Assembly (NCBI GenBank): GCA_963722495.1 | Contig: CAVRND010000021.1 | Coordinates: 124,001 to 188,000, forward strand | Direction: 5' to 3' | DNA length: 64,000 nt | Source of the DNA: Hyphomicrobium_A sp963722495 | GTDB taxonomy: Bacteria > Pseudomonadota > Alphaproteobacteria > Rhizobiales > Hyphomicrobiaceae | Shown: in pieces, positions 8,997-18,911 of the stretch | Position numbering within the stretch: the stretch's first letter is position 1 | How the letters are laid out: every line of letters starts with the position of its first letter | Translations under genes and position numbers: made by a program | Notes under the pieces: model-generated | Told to the model about the DNA's origin: nothing | Seen by the model: only the letters and a program-made list of their open reading frames with translations | Database searches by the model: none

Positions 8997-10578
8997 ATGA
9001 CCACCGATCCGCACAAGTCTGCCGGACAAGGTAGCGACGCCGACCGCGTCGTCATTTTCGACACCACGCTGCGCGACGGCGAGCAATGCCCCGGCGCCAC
9101 CATGACCTTCGAGGAGAAGCTCGAGGTTGCCGAGTGCCTCGACGGCATGGGCGTCGACATCATCGAGGCCGGGTTCCCCATCGCCTCCGACGGCGATTTC
9201 GAGGCCGTCTCCGCCATCGCCGGCCGCGTGAAGAACGCGACCGTCGCGGGCCTCGCCCGCGCCATCAACGCCGACATCGACCGCGCCGGCGAAGCCGTGA
9301 AGCACGCCAAGCGCGGGCGCATCCATACCTTCGTCTCGACCTCGCCCATCCATCTCGCGCACCAGATGCGCAAGACCGAGGCCGAGGTGCTGGAGATCAT
9401 CGCCGCGACCGGTGACGCGCGCGCGCAACCTCGTCGAGGACGTCGAGTGGTCGGCGATGGATGCCACGCGCACCGGCATCGACTACCTGTGCCAGTGCGT
9501 CGACGCCGCCATCAAGGCCGGCGCCACGACGATCAACCTGCCCGACACGGTCGGCTACGCGACGCCGGAGGAATACGCCGCCATGTTCCGCATGGTGCGC
9601 GAGCGCGTGCCCAATGCCGACCGCGTGATCTTCTCCACCCACTGCCACAACGATCTCGGCTTGGCCGTCGCCAACTCGCTGGCGGCGCTGGGCGGCGGCG
9701 CGCGGCAGATCGAATGCACCATCAACGGCATCGGCGAGCGGGCCGGCAACGCGGCGCTGGAAGAGATCGTCATGGCGATCAGGACGCGCCGCGACACGCT
9801 CCCTTACGACACCGGCATCGATTCAACGATGCTGTCGCGCGCCTCGCGCCTCGTGTCGGCGGTGACCAACTTCCCGGTGCAGTACAACAAGGCCATCGTC
9901 GGCCGCAACGCCTTCGCGCACGAGAGCGGCATCCACCAGGACGGCATCCTCAAGTACCAGCAGACCTACGAGATCATGACGCCGGAATCGGTCGGCGTCG
10001 GCAAATCCTCGCTGGTCATGGGCAAGCACTCGGGCCGCAACGCCTTCCGCTCCAAGCTGAAGGAGCTGGGCTACGAGCTGGGCGAGAACGCCTTCGAGGA
10101 CGCCTTCGTGCGCTTCAAGGGCCTCGCCGACCGCAAGAAGCACGTCTACGACGAGGACATCGAGGCGCTGGTCGATGAAGGCATCGCCCACATGCACGAC
10201 CGCATGAAGGTCGTGTCGCTGACCGTCATCGCCGGCAACATGGGTCCGCAGTCGGCGACGCTGACGCTCGACATCGACGGCGTGCAGCACACCGTGCAGT
10301 CGACCGGCAACGGGCCGGTGGACGCCATCTTCAACGCCATCAAGATGCTGGTGCCGCACGAGGCCAAGCTCGATCTCTACCAGGTGCACGCCGTCACCGA
10401 GGGCACCGACGCGCAGGCCGAGGTGTCGGTGCGGCTGGAGGAGGGCGGCCGCATGGTGACGGGCCGCGGCGCCGACACCGACACGATGGTCGCCTCGGCG
10501 CGCGCCTACGTTTCGGCGCTCAACAAGCTGCTGGTGAAGCGCCAGAAGACCGCGCGCGTCCAGCAGCAGGCGCTTTAG
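8997..10578 (+). CDS. leuA: 2-isopropylmalate synthase, frame broken once
   Basis: LeuA condenses acetyl-CoA with 2-oxoisovalerate, the committed step of leucine synthesis, and is feedback-inhibited by leucine through its C-terminal domain. DTTLRDGEQCPGATM is at about residue 20, and the metal-binding STHCHNDLGLAVAN near residue 215. NGIGERAGNAALEEIVMAI follows, then GIHQDGILK. The C-terminal regulatory domain runs from about residue 390 (MKVVSLTVIAGN) to the end. Length is about 526 residues, standard for the bacterial type. One frame change near 9411 is repaired by removing one base. ATG 8997 is chosen because residues after it match the usual N-terminus; an upstream in-frame codon at 8946 would add a basic extension. 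The Leu-rich leader upstream suggests attenuation control. Confidence 0.95.
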
Positions 10579-10731
10579 TCGGCACTGAACAGCGTCGCCG
10601 CTGCAACTCTCGGTTGTGACGGCGCCGCCGTTCGCACATTGGCGTGCGCGGGCGAAAGCGCGTAAAACCGGCAGAGCCGCGTTGGCCCGGCGTGCAAGAG
10701 GCCCGCGCCGCTTGAGTTTGTGAGCCCGGTG

Positions 10732-11770
10732 ATGCTGCAAGGCGTGGGGAGCGCGTTCTCGGACGATATTGCGATCGACCTCGGCACGGCGAACACGCTG
10801 GTGCACGTGGCCGGGCGCGGCATCATCATCGACGAGCCGTCGGCCGTCGCCGTGCGCTCGCATCGGGGGGCGCGCGAGTTTCTGGCCGTCGGCCGCAAGG
10901 CCAAGGCCCTGATCGGGCGCGCGCCCGAGAACCTCGAGCTGGTGCGGCCGCTGCGCGACGGGGTCATCGCCGACTTCCTGGCGACCGAGGAGATGCTGCG
11001 CCAGTTCATCAAGCGCACCAAGACGATGCTCGGCTTCCGCCGCCCGCGCATCCTCATCTGCGTGCCGGCGCAGGCGACGCCGGTCGAGCGCCGCGCCGTC
11101 TACGACACCGCCGTCTCGGTCGGCGCGCGCAAGGTCTATCTCATCGCCGAGCCGGTCGCCGCCTCGCTCGGCGCCGGCCTGCCGATCGGCGAGCCGGGCG
11201 GCGCCATGGTGGTCGACATCGGCGGCGGCACCTCCGACATCGCCGTCCTGTCGAGCGGCGTCATCGTCTCGGCGCGCACGCTGCGCGTCGCCGGCAACGC
11301 CATGGACGAGGCGATCATCCGCTACGTGCGCCGGCAGCACCAGCTGGTCATCGGCGAAGGCAACGCCGAGCGCATCAAGATCGAGGCCGGCACCGCGCTG
11401 GCGTCGGCCAACGGCCGCGCCGCCGAGGTGCACATCCGCGGCCGCGACCTGCGCCAGGGCAACGCCAAGAGCGCCGTGCTGCGCGCCAAGGACATCGCCG
11501 AGGCGCTCGGCCGAGCCGGTGGAGGCATGGCCGACTTCGCGCAGCGGGCGCTCGAGGATCTGCCGCCGGACATCCTCAGCGACATCGCCCGGCGCGGCAT
11601 GCACCTGACCGGCGGCGGCGCCTTGCTCGACAAGCTCGACGCGGCGCTGACGCGGCGCGTCGGCGTCAAATTCCACGTGCAGCAGAACCCGATGCATTGC
11701 GTCGTCAAGGGCTCGGCCGCGGTGCTCGCCGCGGCTCGCCGACCACGAGCACCTGCTGATGCAGCCCTGA
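10732..11770 (+). CDS. mreB: MreB-type rod-shape actin homologue
   Basis: MreB is a bacterial actin that polymerises under the inner membrane and guides side-wall peptidoglycan synthesis. The phosphate-1 motif DIAIDLGTANTLVHV lies at about residues 12-26, followed by LICVPAQATPVERRAV, YLIAEPVAASLGAGLPI and the phosphate-2 motif VVDIGGGTSDIAVLS. MHLTGGGALLDKLD comes near the C-terminus. Length is about 346 residues. One extra base near 11737 hides the natural end, ADHEHLLMQP-stop at 11768-11770; the uncorrected frame would run to 11826. A GTG at 10720 could add four residues. No mreC, mreD, pbp2 or rodA follows, which is unusual for mreB; a PilZ gene converges from the other side. Confidence 0.9.
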
Positions 11771-11777
11771 CGGCGGC

Positions 11778-12086
11778 TCAGCGGCTGAATTTCAGCCGCG
11801 CGAAGCGCTTGTTGGCGGGGTCGTGAATGCTGCTCGCCGGGCCCGTCGAAATGCACGCCGACGGCGTTGGCCTGCCGCCAGGCGATCGAGGCCGGGTACA
11901 GCAGCCCGGAGGACTTCTCGAACAGCTGAAGGTGTCCGGCAGGCCGACCGTATTGGCGATCAGCAGGCGGGCGCCCTGCTCGGAGATATCGCGGATGGTG
12001 CAGTCGAGCACGCGCAGGCCGTCGGCATAGACGATCTTGCCCTCCTTGAGGACGCGCCGGCGCGGGATCTTTCGTTTGTCGTCCAT
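11778..12086 (-). CDS. PilZ-domain protein, frame broken twice
   Basis: This is a small single-domain protein of about 102 residues. The N-terminus KRKIPRRRVLKEGKIVYADG contains the RxxxR-type start of a PilZ domain, and CTIRDISEQGARLLI matches its D/NxSxxG half, so c-di-GMP binding is plausible. The middle reads correctly only if one base is restored near 11930 (TFQLFEKSSGLLYPASIAWR); near 11850 one extra base must be removed (VHFDGPASSIHDPANKRFAR). This is one of the few places where a deletion rather than an insertion is needed. The gene converges with mreB 8 bp away and is a single-gene unit. It may act with the diguanylate cyclase encoded 9 kb away, but that is only inference. Confidence 0.75.
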   Translation of the reverse strand: MDDKRKIPRRRVLKEGKIVYADGLRVLDCTIRDISEQGARLLIANTVGLPDTFSCSRSPPGCCTRPRSPGGRPTPSACISTGPASSIHDPANKRFARLKFSR

Positions 12087-12414
12087 GGGTCACCGGAGGG
12101 GTGAGGGACAACGGCTTCATTCGGCGCGATCGGAGCCGCGACTCAGCACCGTATACGTTGTAGCAGAGGGTGCCTCGGGCGCTGTAGCGCGCGCGCCGCT
12201 GCCCTCCATGTTTTCAGCCCGTTAGTGCGCGCCGCGCAGGCGGTTGCGCAGCGTCCGCGGGGCCTGCCAGCGGCGCGCGGTGCTGCTGGACAGCCGGGTT
12301 CCATGATGCTAGATGCTGCTGCGTCGAGGGCTCGCGTGGCGGGCCCTTTTGCCGTCTTTGGCCACGCGGACATCCCGCGACACAAGGCTAGGGCGGGCCG
12401 TCTAACGGCGGTAT
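12087..12414. other. intergenic region upstream of tRNA-Lys and PilZ gene
   Basis: No coding sequence was found. The region should contain the leftward promoter of the PilZ gene and the rightward promoter of the tRNA gene. I cannot assign boxes with confidence. Confidence 0.4.
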
Positions 12415-12490
<76 letters not shown>

Positions 12491-12688
12491 AGCCTTTCAG
12501 TGACTTGGTGTGACGCGGCGATGCCGCTCAGATTTACAACCGGCTTCACAAACCGCGGCCACGATATAGGTAGCATCTTAGCTCCGGCGCCGCCCCTCGA
12601 TGCAACGGGGCTTTTCGTGCGTGGGCTCCCGGACCTTTGGCGACGGTGCGGCTGTTCTGCTCCTAGACAACAAATTCAAGAGGTTGCC

Positions 12689-12832
12689 GTGTCGAGGCCA
12701 CTGAGCCCACTCGAACTGACGGAGATGGCCGAAAGGCTTCCTTCCAAACGCGCCGCAAAGACTTCCCGCAAGACCGCGCGGAAGACCACGGCAAAGCGTG
12801 CCACAGGTCGTGGGGCGAAACGGCGTAAGTGA
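12689..12832 (+). CDS. very small Lys/Arg-rich protein
   Basis: A GTG start at 12689 is preceded by AAGAGG with 5-bp spacing and opens a 47-residue frame; ATG 12725 is an alternative inside it. The first part, SRPLSPLELTEMAERLP, is ordinary. The rest (SKRAAKTSRKTARKTTAKRA, then TGRGAKRRK) is a run of Lys, Arg, Ala and Thr with KTxxK-type repeats. It resembles the disordered tails of histone H1-like or other DNA/RNA-binding proteins. It sits about 200 bp after tRNA-Lys on the same strand. The good ribosome binding site and biased composition support expression, but there is no homologue I can name. Confidence 0.45.
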   Translation: MSRPLSPLELTEMAERLPSKRAAKTSRKTARKTTAKRATGRGAKRRK

Positions 12833-13180
12833 GTGTCACCGCGTTCCGTGCGGAACAGCGCGCTACAGCCCCATCGGGCAACCATCGCATCCGGCGCAAC
12901 GCCGCCGAATAGATGGAGCACCTGTCATGAGCATTGTGATCCTCGCGCTCGCTTGCCGTTACTACCGCAGCTTTGTTCGACGTTCGCGCTGAATGACGAT
13001 GGTCCGACGCTGCTGCATTGCCGTCGGTCCGCTTGAATTGAGCGAATTCACGGGGTTTCCAACAGCTGGGACGCTGCCGAGGTTTGCTCCGCCCAAATAC
13101 CATGTAGCGAATCATGCGACACGTTGCGCCTTGCAGCACCACCTCGGGTGGCGCCGCGGAGCAGCAGATGGGGCGTCGCG
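12833..13180. other. intergenic region containing a palindrome
   Basis: No gene is supported. The perfect 14-bp palindrome GTTCCGTGCGGAAC lies at 12843-12856, just after the small basic gene; a near-identical copy occurs at 18759-18772. The rest should contain the promoter of the SPOR gene at 13181. Confidence 0.45.
12843..12856. promoter_or_regulatory. 14-bp palindrome, copy 1
   Basis: The palindrome GTTCCGTGCGGAAC is flanked by CACCGC and AGCGCGC. Together with the copy at 18759-18772, the match extends to CAC.G.GTTCCGT.CGGAACAG..GC. It could be an operator for a dimeric regulator. Its position, 325 bp before the next start, does not fit a typical promoter-proximal site. Confidence 0.3.
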
Positions 13181-14179
13181 ATGCGCTATGCTCATCAAAG
13201 CCTGGTGTCGGCAACGCTTCTGATTTTGGCGTGCGGTCCGCTCTCGGCTGCCGATAATCCGGCGAAGATCCTCGCCGCGTGGGGGCCAGTGGACTCCGCC
13301 CCGGCACGCTCTGATCCCGCTGAAAGCGATTCATCTTCCGAGAAGTCGCTGCGCGCGGGCATTCGCGCCTACGTGACCGGCGACTTCAAGCTGGCTGTCC
13401 CTCTCCTTGGCGTGGCACTGCAGGGATCGCTTTCCATCGACCAGGCCGCGCGCGCGCTTTTCTATCGCGGGCTCGCTTATCGCAAGCAAGGAATGCCGGG
13501 TCGCGCGCTCTCCGATTTGACGCGTGCGCTTCAGCAGCCGGACGGTTTGTCGGCAGCAGAGCGGTCCGACGCCGAGGAGAACCGCGTTGCTGCAAGCCAG
13601 GAGGCGGGCCTGCCGAGCGTAGACTCCGTCGTCGTGTCTCGCGTTGCCACAGAAAGCGTGCAGGAACCGGCCGTCGCGCTGCCGGTCAGCGCGCCCGCAG
13701 CCACGCCTGCCGCGAGCAAGTCGACGGTGACCGGTTCGGTCGCGCCCGCGCCGGCGCCCGTCGAAAGCAAGTGGAAAGTGATCGGTACCGCTGCACCTGC
13801 GGTCGAGACGCCTCAAGCCGGCTCGAGCTGGAGCGACACGGTGCAAGTCACGATGGCGGAGCTTCCTCCGCCGACGCCCGTAGCGACCGTCTCCGTCGCC
13901 ACCGTCTCCGCCCCCGAAGTCCCAGCGGGGCCACCGAAAGACTTCCACCTGCAGATCGCAACAGTCGGCTCGCGCAGCGAGGCATTCGCCCTCTCGGTGC
14001 GCCTCACCTCGCAGTACGGAAGCGAGTTCGGGCGGCGCCGGCTGGTGGTCAGCGAGATGCAGGGCGAAAATCAAGCGCGGGCCTATCGCGTCCGCCTCGG
14101 CCCCTACGCCAACGCCGAGGAGCCGCAGCGGGTTTGTGACTCGCTGCACGCCGGCGGATACGAGTGCCTCGTCGAGTAG
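13181..14179 (+). CDS. exported protein with TPR-like and SPOR domains
   Basis: The intact product has about 332 residues. A signal peptide ends at ACGPLSAADN. Residues ~50-135 form a helical repeat pair (LRAGIRAYVTGDFKLAVPLL, then ALFYRGLAYRKQGMPGRALS) that looks like two TPR-type units. A long Ala/Pro/Val linker follows, and the last ~75 residues are a SPOR domain (DFHLQIATVGSRSEAFALSV ... RAYRVRLGPYANAEEPQRVC). SPOR domains bind denuded peptidoglycan strands at division sites, so a periplasmic cell-envelope role is likely. ATG 13181 is chosen because it starts the signal peptide. The same architecture recurs at 50599-51750. The next gene converges on it with a 27-bp gap. Confidence 0.8.
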   Translation: MRYAHQSLVSATLLILACGPLSAADNPAKILAAWGPVDSAPARSDPAESDSSSEKSLRAGIRAYVTGDFKLAVPLLGVALQGSLSIDQAARALFYRGLAYRKQGMPGRALSDLTRALQQPDGLSAAERSDAEENRVAASQEAGLPSVDSVVVSRVATESVQEPAVALPVSAPAATPAASKSTVTGSVAPAPAPVESKWKVIGTAAPAVETPQAGSSWSDTVQVTMAELPPPTPVATVSVATVSAPEVPAGPPKDFHLQIATVGSRSEAFALSVRLTSQYGSEFGRRRLVVSEMQGENQARAYRVRLGPYANAEEPQRVCDSLHAGGYECLVE

Positions 14180-14206
14180 GCGCAGCGCTCCCGCACGGTT
14201 GACCCC

Positions 14207-17200
14207 TTACCGGATTGAGACCTTCTTGCAGTTGGGGAACGGACCGGTCGTTCCGGGCGGGCACTTCGGCTTTACGATCGACCTGCATTTCGGAGGCGTG
14301 CCGACGGTCCCCGACGGGCACTTCGGTTTCACGACCGGCTTGCAGTTCGGCGGCGTGCCGATGGTGCCCGAGGGGCACTTCGGTTTCGGGACAGACTTGC
14401 AGTTCGGCGGCGTGCCGGTGGTCCCCGACGGGCACTTCGGCTTCACGACCGGCTTGCAATTCGGCGGCGTACCGATGGTACCGCGCGGGCACGGTTTCCC
14501 GGGTGGCTCGACGCAACGCTTGCCTGTCCACTTCCAGCCCTTCTTGCGGCATTCGTCGGCGGGGCTCGTCTGGTCGATGCAGCGCTTGCCGTCCCAGACC
14601 TTGCCTTTCTTGCGGCACTCGTCGGCCGGGCTGGTCTGGTCGACGCAGCGCTTGCCGTCCCAGACCTTGCCTTTCTTGCGGCACTCGTCGGCCGGGCTGG
14701 TCTGGTCGATGCAGCGTTTGCCGTCCCAGACCTTACCCTTCTTGCGGCACTCGTCGGCCGGGCTCGTCGGGTCGACGCAGCGCGTGCCGTCCCAAACCTT
14801 ACCCTTCTCGCGGCACTCGTCCGCAGGGTTGGTTGGCGGCGTTGGTTTGTCGACGCAGCGGCCGCGCGCATCGCGCTCGAAGCCGCGCTTGCACACGCAC
14901 TGACCATCGTCGTTGCGGTTCTCGTTGCGGCCGGGCTCGCACTGCGGCGTCGGTTTCTCGACGCAGCGGCCGCGCTCGTCGCGCTCGAAGCCGCGCTTGC
15001 ACACGCAGCTGGCCATCGTCGTTGCGGATACTCGTTGCGGCCGGGCTCGCACTGCGGCGTCGGTTTCTCGACGCAGCGGCCGCGTCCGTCGCGCTCGAAA
15101 CCGCGCTTGCACACGCAGCTGGCCGTCATCGTCGCGGGTACTCGTTGCGGCCGGGCTCGCACTGCGGCGTCGGCTTGTCGACGCAGCGGCCGCGCTCGTC
15201 ACGCTCGAGACCGCGCTTGCACACGCACTGGCCGTCATCGTTGCGGAACTCGCCAGGACCCGGCTCGCATTTCGGCGTGATGCTGGGGCAGCGGCCGTTG
15301 CGCGGCACCGGGGTGCCGTCGGGGCAAAGCTGCGGCTCGGCGATGATACGGACGCAAGCCTGCGAGCTGTCGCGGATGTAGCCCGGTCTTGCAGACGCAG
15401 GCGCCGCTGCTGCTGCGCAGCTCGTTGGTGCCCGGCTCGCACTGCGGCCGCTCGGGCTTCTCGCAGCTCTTGGCCGGAATGCTCGCCGTCGCGGCGGCGA
15501 GGTCATCGCCGATGACGTTGTTGTAGCGCGTGCCGGCCACCGGGAAGATTGTCGCCGCACGGTTCACCAGCTCGCACTGGCGGCCGCCCGGAACGTTCAC
15601 CGTGACGCCGAGCTCGACGCTGTCGCCTTTGACCATGTCGACGTGCGGATGCGTGCACTGATAGCTGGCGCCGCCGCCCGGGCAGCCCCACGGGCGCCGA
15701 GAACGAGACCGACGTCGGCGCAAAGCCGAGCTGCTCGCAGATCTTCAGCGGGCCGTGGTAGGGGTCGGGACCCGTGTTGGTCACGGTGACGGTGTACTCG
15801 CAGCGGAAATTTCTCCGGCCGCCACGCAATCGCCCTTGCTGACCTTCTTCGTCTTCAGGTTGGTCGGATCGCACGTGACCTGCGTGACGCCGAAGATGTC
15901 GACCCAGGTAAGGAAGGCGTCGGCAACGGCGGTGTCCGCGTCATCGCCCGCATCGAAGTTGGCGGCGCTGCCGCCCGCCGGGGCGACGATCGACGCCGTA
16001 TTGGGCAGCGAGCAGCCGCCCGCCTCGAGCGGGGCAAGCGGGATTGAGACCTGCAGCGGAACGGTAAGCTTCGCACCGACGGCAATGTCGGCGGCCGCGA
16101 GCGTGTTGCAGGCGTAGACGGGCGGCCCTCCGGCGCACGTCCAGGCCGGGTCGCCGACGGTTAGCGTGGAGGCTGCGGGGACCTTCTCATCGACGGACAG
16201 CATGCCGTGGAAGGGCGAAGGACCGTCGTTGATCAGGCTGATCTCATAGTCGCACAGGATGATGTCACCCGGCGCCTTGGAGCATTTGCCGGCGTGCAGG
16301 GCGGACTTCGTGAGCCGCAGGTTGTTGAGCGGCAGCGGCGCGCCGACGGGCACCCAGGCGCAGCTCACGTTGGCAGGCGACCGGCGCGGCAGGCGGTAGC
16401 GCGGGCGGCGCGACGCCCGGCGCCGAGACCGCGATGCAGTTGCGCGCCCAGTATCCGGGCGGCGCGCCCATCGGGCATCTTCGCCGTGATGTCGAACTTG
16501 AGAGCCGCGCCGGCAGCGAGGGAGAGCGGCGCCGTGCACGAGAAGGGCAGCGCGCCGGGGGCGGGAGCGCAGCCGAGCGGCGGCACGATGGCCGTGATCG
16601 GCGCGGGGAGGGGAACGCCAGCGCCCATGAACATGCTGTCGCTCAGCACGACGTCGCCGCTGAAGGGCAGCGAGCCGGTGTTGGTGATCGTGACGCCGAA
16701 CGTGCAGTCGCCACCGGGCACGCACGCTGGCGGTGCGGTCTTGACGATGGAGAGCTGCGTTCCGCCCTCGGCACAGGCTTCGCCGTACGAAGGGCGCGCC
16801 GAGCACCGCGCAGTTGCGGAAGCCATGATTGCCGGCGGCAAGCAAGGGGGCGGTGTCAACGGTGACGTCGATGGAATGGCTCGATCCGGGCGGCAGCCAA
16901 TCGGGCGCCAGCGTGCAGGACAGGTTTGCCGTCGGCGTCGGCGAGCAGAACCATTGCGCGATGTCGGGCACCACGGCGTCGATCATCACCGCGCCGCCGG
17001 CGCCGGGGCCGGCGAGGATCGTCGCGGCATCCCAGATCGTGACCGGCGCCTCCGGCATGTGCGCCGGAGCTGTTGGTCACGGTGATGGTGCAATGGATGG
17101 GGCCGCCGAACGGTGCCGGCGTGCACACCTTCTTGATCCAGATGCCGGACACGGGGGGCGAAACGGGCGGCGGGCGCGAGCGGCGGCGCCGGCTGTGCGG

Positions 17201-18701
17201 CGATGACCTCATCGCACGGGTCGTAGATCGCGATGTCGCCGACGCGGCTGTAGAAGTCGGCATCGTCAAACTGGCCGTCGTTGTCGACGAACCACGTCTG
17301 GTAGGGCGGCGCGTTGGCCGGGGCGGACGTTGCCTTTGGCGGTCCCCTGCAGGCCATGCACCGATGCGCGCGCCGCCCTTATAGTCGCGCTCCTTGTCGG
17401 CGCTCTCGCGCAAATGCTCGCCCGTCGTCCATAGGGTTTGGCGGCATTTGCCGTAGTCGATGCGGCCGTCGGCGTCGTAGCCGTAGCTCAGCGCCAGGCC
17501 GCCGAGCGTCGAGCGATACGGCAGCTTGAGACCGATCGCGAACTCGCCGACGTCCTCCGACCAGCTCTTGTCGCTCTCGTTGCGCACGTAGCGGCGGACG
17601 ACGGGCTTCTCCAGCTTGGCGAAGATGGAATAGTCGTAGCTGCCGGTGACGCCGCCGCGCTGCGAAAGGTACATCGTGCCGGGGCCATCGAACTGAATGG
17701 CGGTGACGATGTTGTCGTTGGGGGTTTCCTTGACGTCGAACTCGGCCCGCGCGTCGTCGGCAAAGCCGCCGTCGGCGTCGAGGCCGACGGACCAGATCTG
17801 CAGCGGCTTGGCGACGGAGTAGTAGACGCGCCCGTCTTGGACGGCGACCGCGAACACGCGGCGGCGCGCATCGGCGTAGCCCCACGTGGACGGATCCTCG
17901 ACATTGAACTCCGGCCGCTCGATGCCCATGCGGCGCGCGGCGTCGTAGGTGATCGCCTCGAGCCCGGCCTTGGCGCGGCCGGTGGTGCCGTGATCGAAGC
18001 TGCCGCGACTGACTGCCGTCGAGGCCCAGGCGATGAATGAGGCCGAACTCCAGATCGGTGACGAAAAGCTGATCCGACACGGGATCGTAGGCGGCGCTGC
18101 CGAGACCGGGGCCGGCGTTGTCCTTGCCGTCGTAGCCGAGGTTGGCGAACAGCGAGACGGCGCCCGTTGCGCCGTTGATTTTCCAAACGGAGCCGGGGCC
18201 GCCGCCTTTCGGTACGCCGAACTGGCCCGGCATCCAGCGGGCACCACGCTCGCCGTTGACGAGCCGCGTTCCTTCCTTGGAGACGATCTGCAACCCGAAC
18301 AGCGACGTCGACGTCACGTAGATGTTGGGGATGCGGTTTGCCGTCTCGCTATCGAGCGTGACGCCGAACACCTGGCCGACGTCTCCGGCCGTCGCCTGAA
18401 ACGTTGACGGAGCGTTGGCCAAGGCGCCGGTGGGCGGGCCTCCGAGTTTCTCCAGATCGAACACGCGCAGCACGGCGCCGCCGGTGTCGATGAAGGTGAC
18501 GTCGGTCGGCGATACGTCGGTCGGAACGGTGCCCCACACCTTGGCGCCGGAAAAGCCGGTGACCGCGGCGTCGCCACGCTTGAGGATCGCCTCGGCACCG
18601 AGTGCCGGGACGGTAGCGGCGGCGGCAATGAGAGAAAGCAGAGCGGCCTTCAAACGACGGCCGCTGAAGCGTTGCGGGTGGAACGTCTGAAAGTATGTCA
18701 T
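14207..18701 (-). CDS. very large secreted mosaic repeat protein (beta-propeller-like, DUF11-type and Cys-rich repeats), frame broken many times
   Basis: With the frame changes joined, the product is about 1,490 residues. Signal peptide: LKAALLSLIAAAATVPALGA. Residues ~20-420 are an SdrD-like/beta-propeller-type region (VWGTVPTDVSPTDVTFIDTG, TMYLSQRGGVTGSYDYSIF). Next come three to four DUF11-like immunoglobulin-fold repeats, each with TVTN/VTITNTG-type cores (CTFGVTITNTGSLPFSGDVV, CDYEISLINDGPSPFHG, CEYTVTVTNTGPDPYHG). The C-terminal ~400 residues are Cys-rich: EGF-like units (DDGQCVCKRGFERDERGRCV), about five ADECRKKGKVWDGKRC units, and five CPSGTxGTPPNCK units, ending VSIR. At least eight frame changes occur. 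It is probably an extracellular surface or matrix protein. I know of no assigned function. ATG 18701 starts the signal peptide. Confidence 0.75.
14210..14500 (-). repeat. 57-bp tandem repeats, about five units
   Basis: The end of the large mosaic gene holds 19-residue units of the form CPSGT-x-GTPPNCK-x-VVKPK, spaced 57 bp apart. They are highly similar at the DNA level, so they arose by recent duplication or are kept uniform by recombination. Confidence 0.85.
14509..14838 (-). repeat. 66-bp tandem repeats, about five units
   Basis: These are 22-residue units with core ADECRKKGKVWDGKRC inside the mosaic gene. Unit starts recur at 14575, 14641, 14707 and 14773, exactly 66 bp apart, with only a few substitutions. 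The outer two units have diverged most. Confidence 0.9.
14851..15290 (-). repeat. ~108-bp tandem repeats, about four units (EGF-like)
   Basis: These are 36-residue Cys-rich units (CVCKRGFERDxRGRCV then KPTPQCEPGRNE). The conserved start recurs at 14851, 14959, 15069 and 15179. Spacings are 108, 110 and 110 bp; the two 110-bp intervals break the frame and fit small consensus errors. Confidence 0.85.
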
Positions 18702-18758
18702 CGGTGGCCCATGAAGCATCACGACCCATATGAGTAGGCCGAATACGATGAGCACGGA

Positions 18759-18772
18759 GTTCCGTACGGAAC
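18759..18772. promoter_or_regulatory. 14-bp palindrome, copy 2, upstream of the mosaic repeat gene
   Basis: The palindrome GTTCCGTACGGAAC is 57 bp upstream of the start of the leftward mosaic gene (ATG at 18701), a good position for an operator. It differs from copy 1 (12843-12856) at one central base, and both are followed by AG. Confidence 0.35.
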
Positions 18773-18911
18773 AGGCAGCAGGCGAGGGGAGGGTGGCCTA
18801 CGGCTGCCGCACACGCAGCATAGGCGCGCCGCGCGGATCCGTGCGCGGAGAACTTTTTGCCGTCTACTGTTTAATTGGTGCGGTGCGTCACATGATTAGC
18901 CGGCCGCGCGT

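Noticed and set aside
9823..12120. 765-residue open frame on the minus strand across leuA and mreB
   Set aside because: It is antisense to two clearly conserved genes, and its composition (Arg/Ala/Asp/His-rich) is the usual shadow in high-GC DNA. Only its start overlaps real PilZ coding.
12843..12872. GGAAC in the palindrome considered as the -35 box of an EcfG (general stress) promoter
   Set aside because: The -10 CGTT is not found 16-17 bp downstream on either strand at either copy.
14509..14838. 66-bp periodic repeats considered as a CRISPR array
   Set aside because: The period is all repeat with no unique spacers, and the units are in frame within a long coding sequence.
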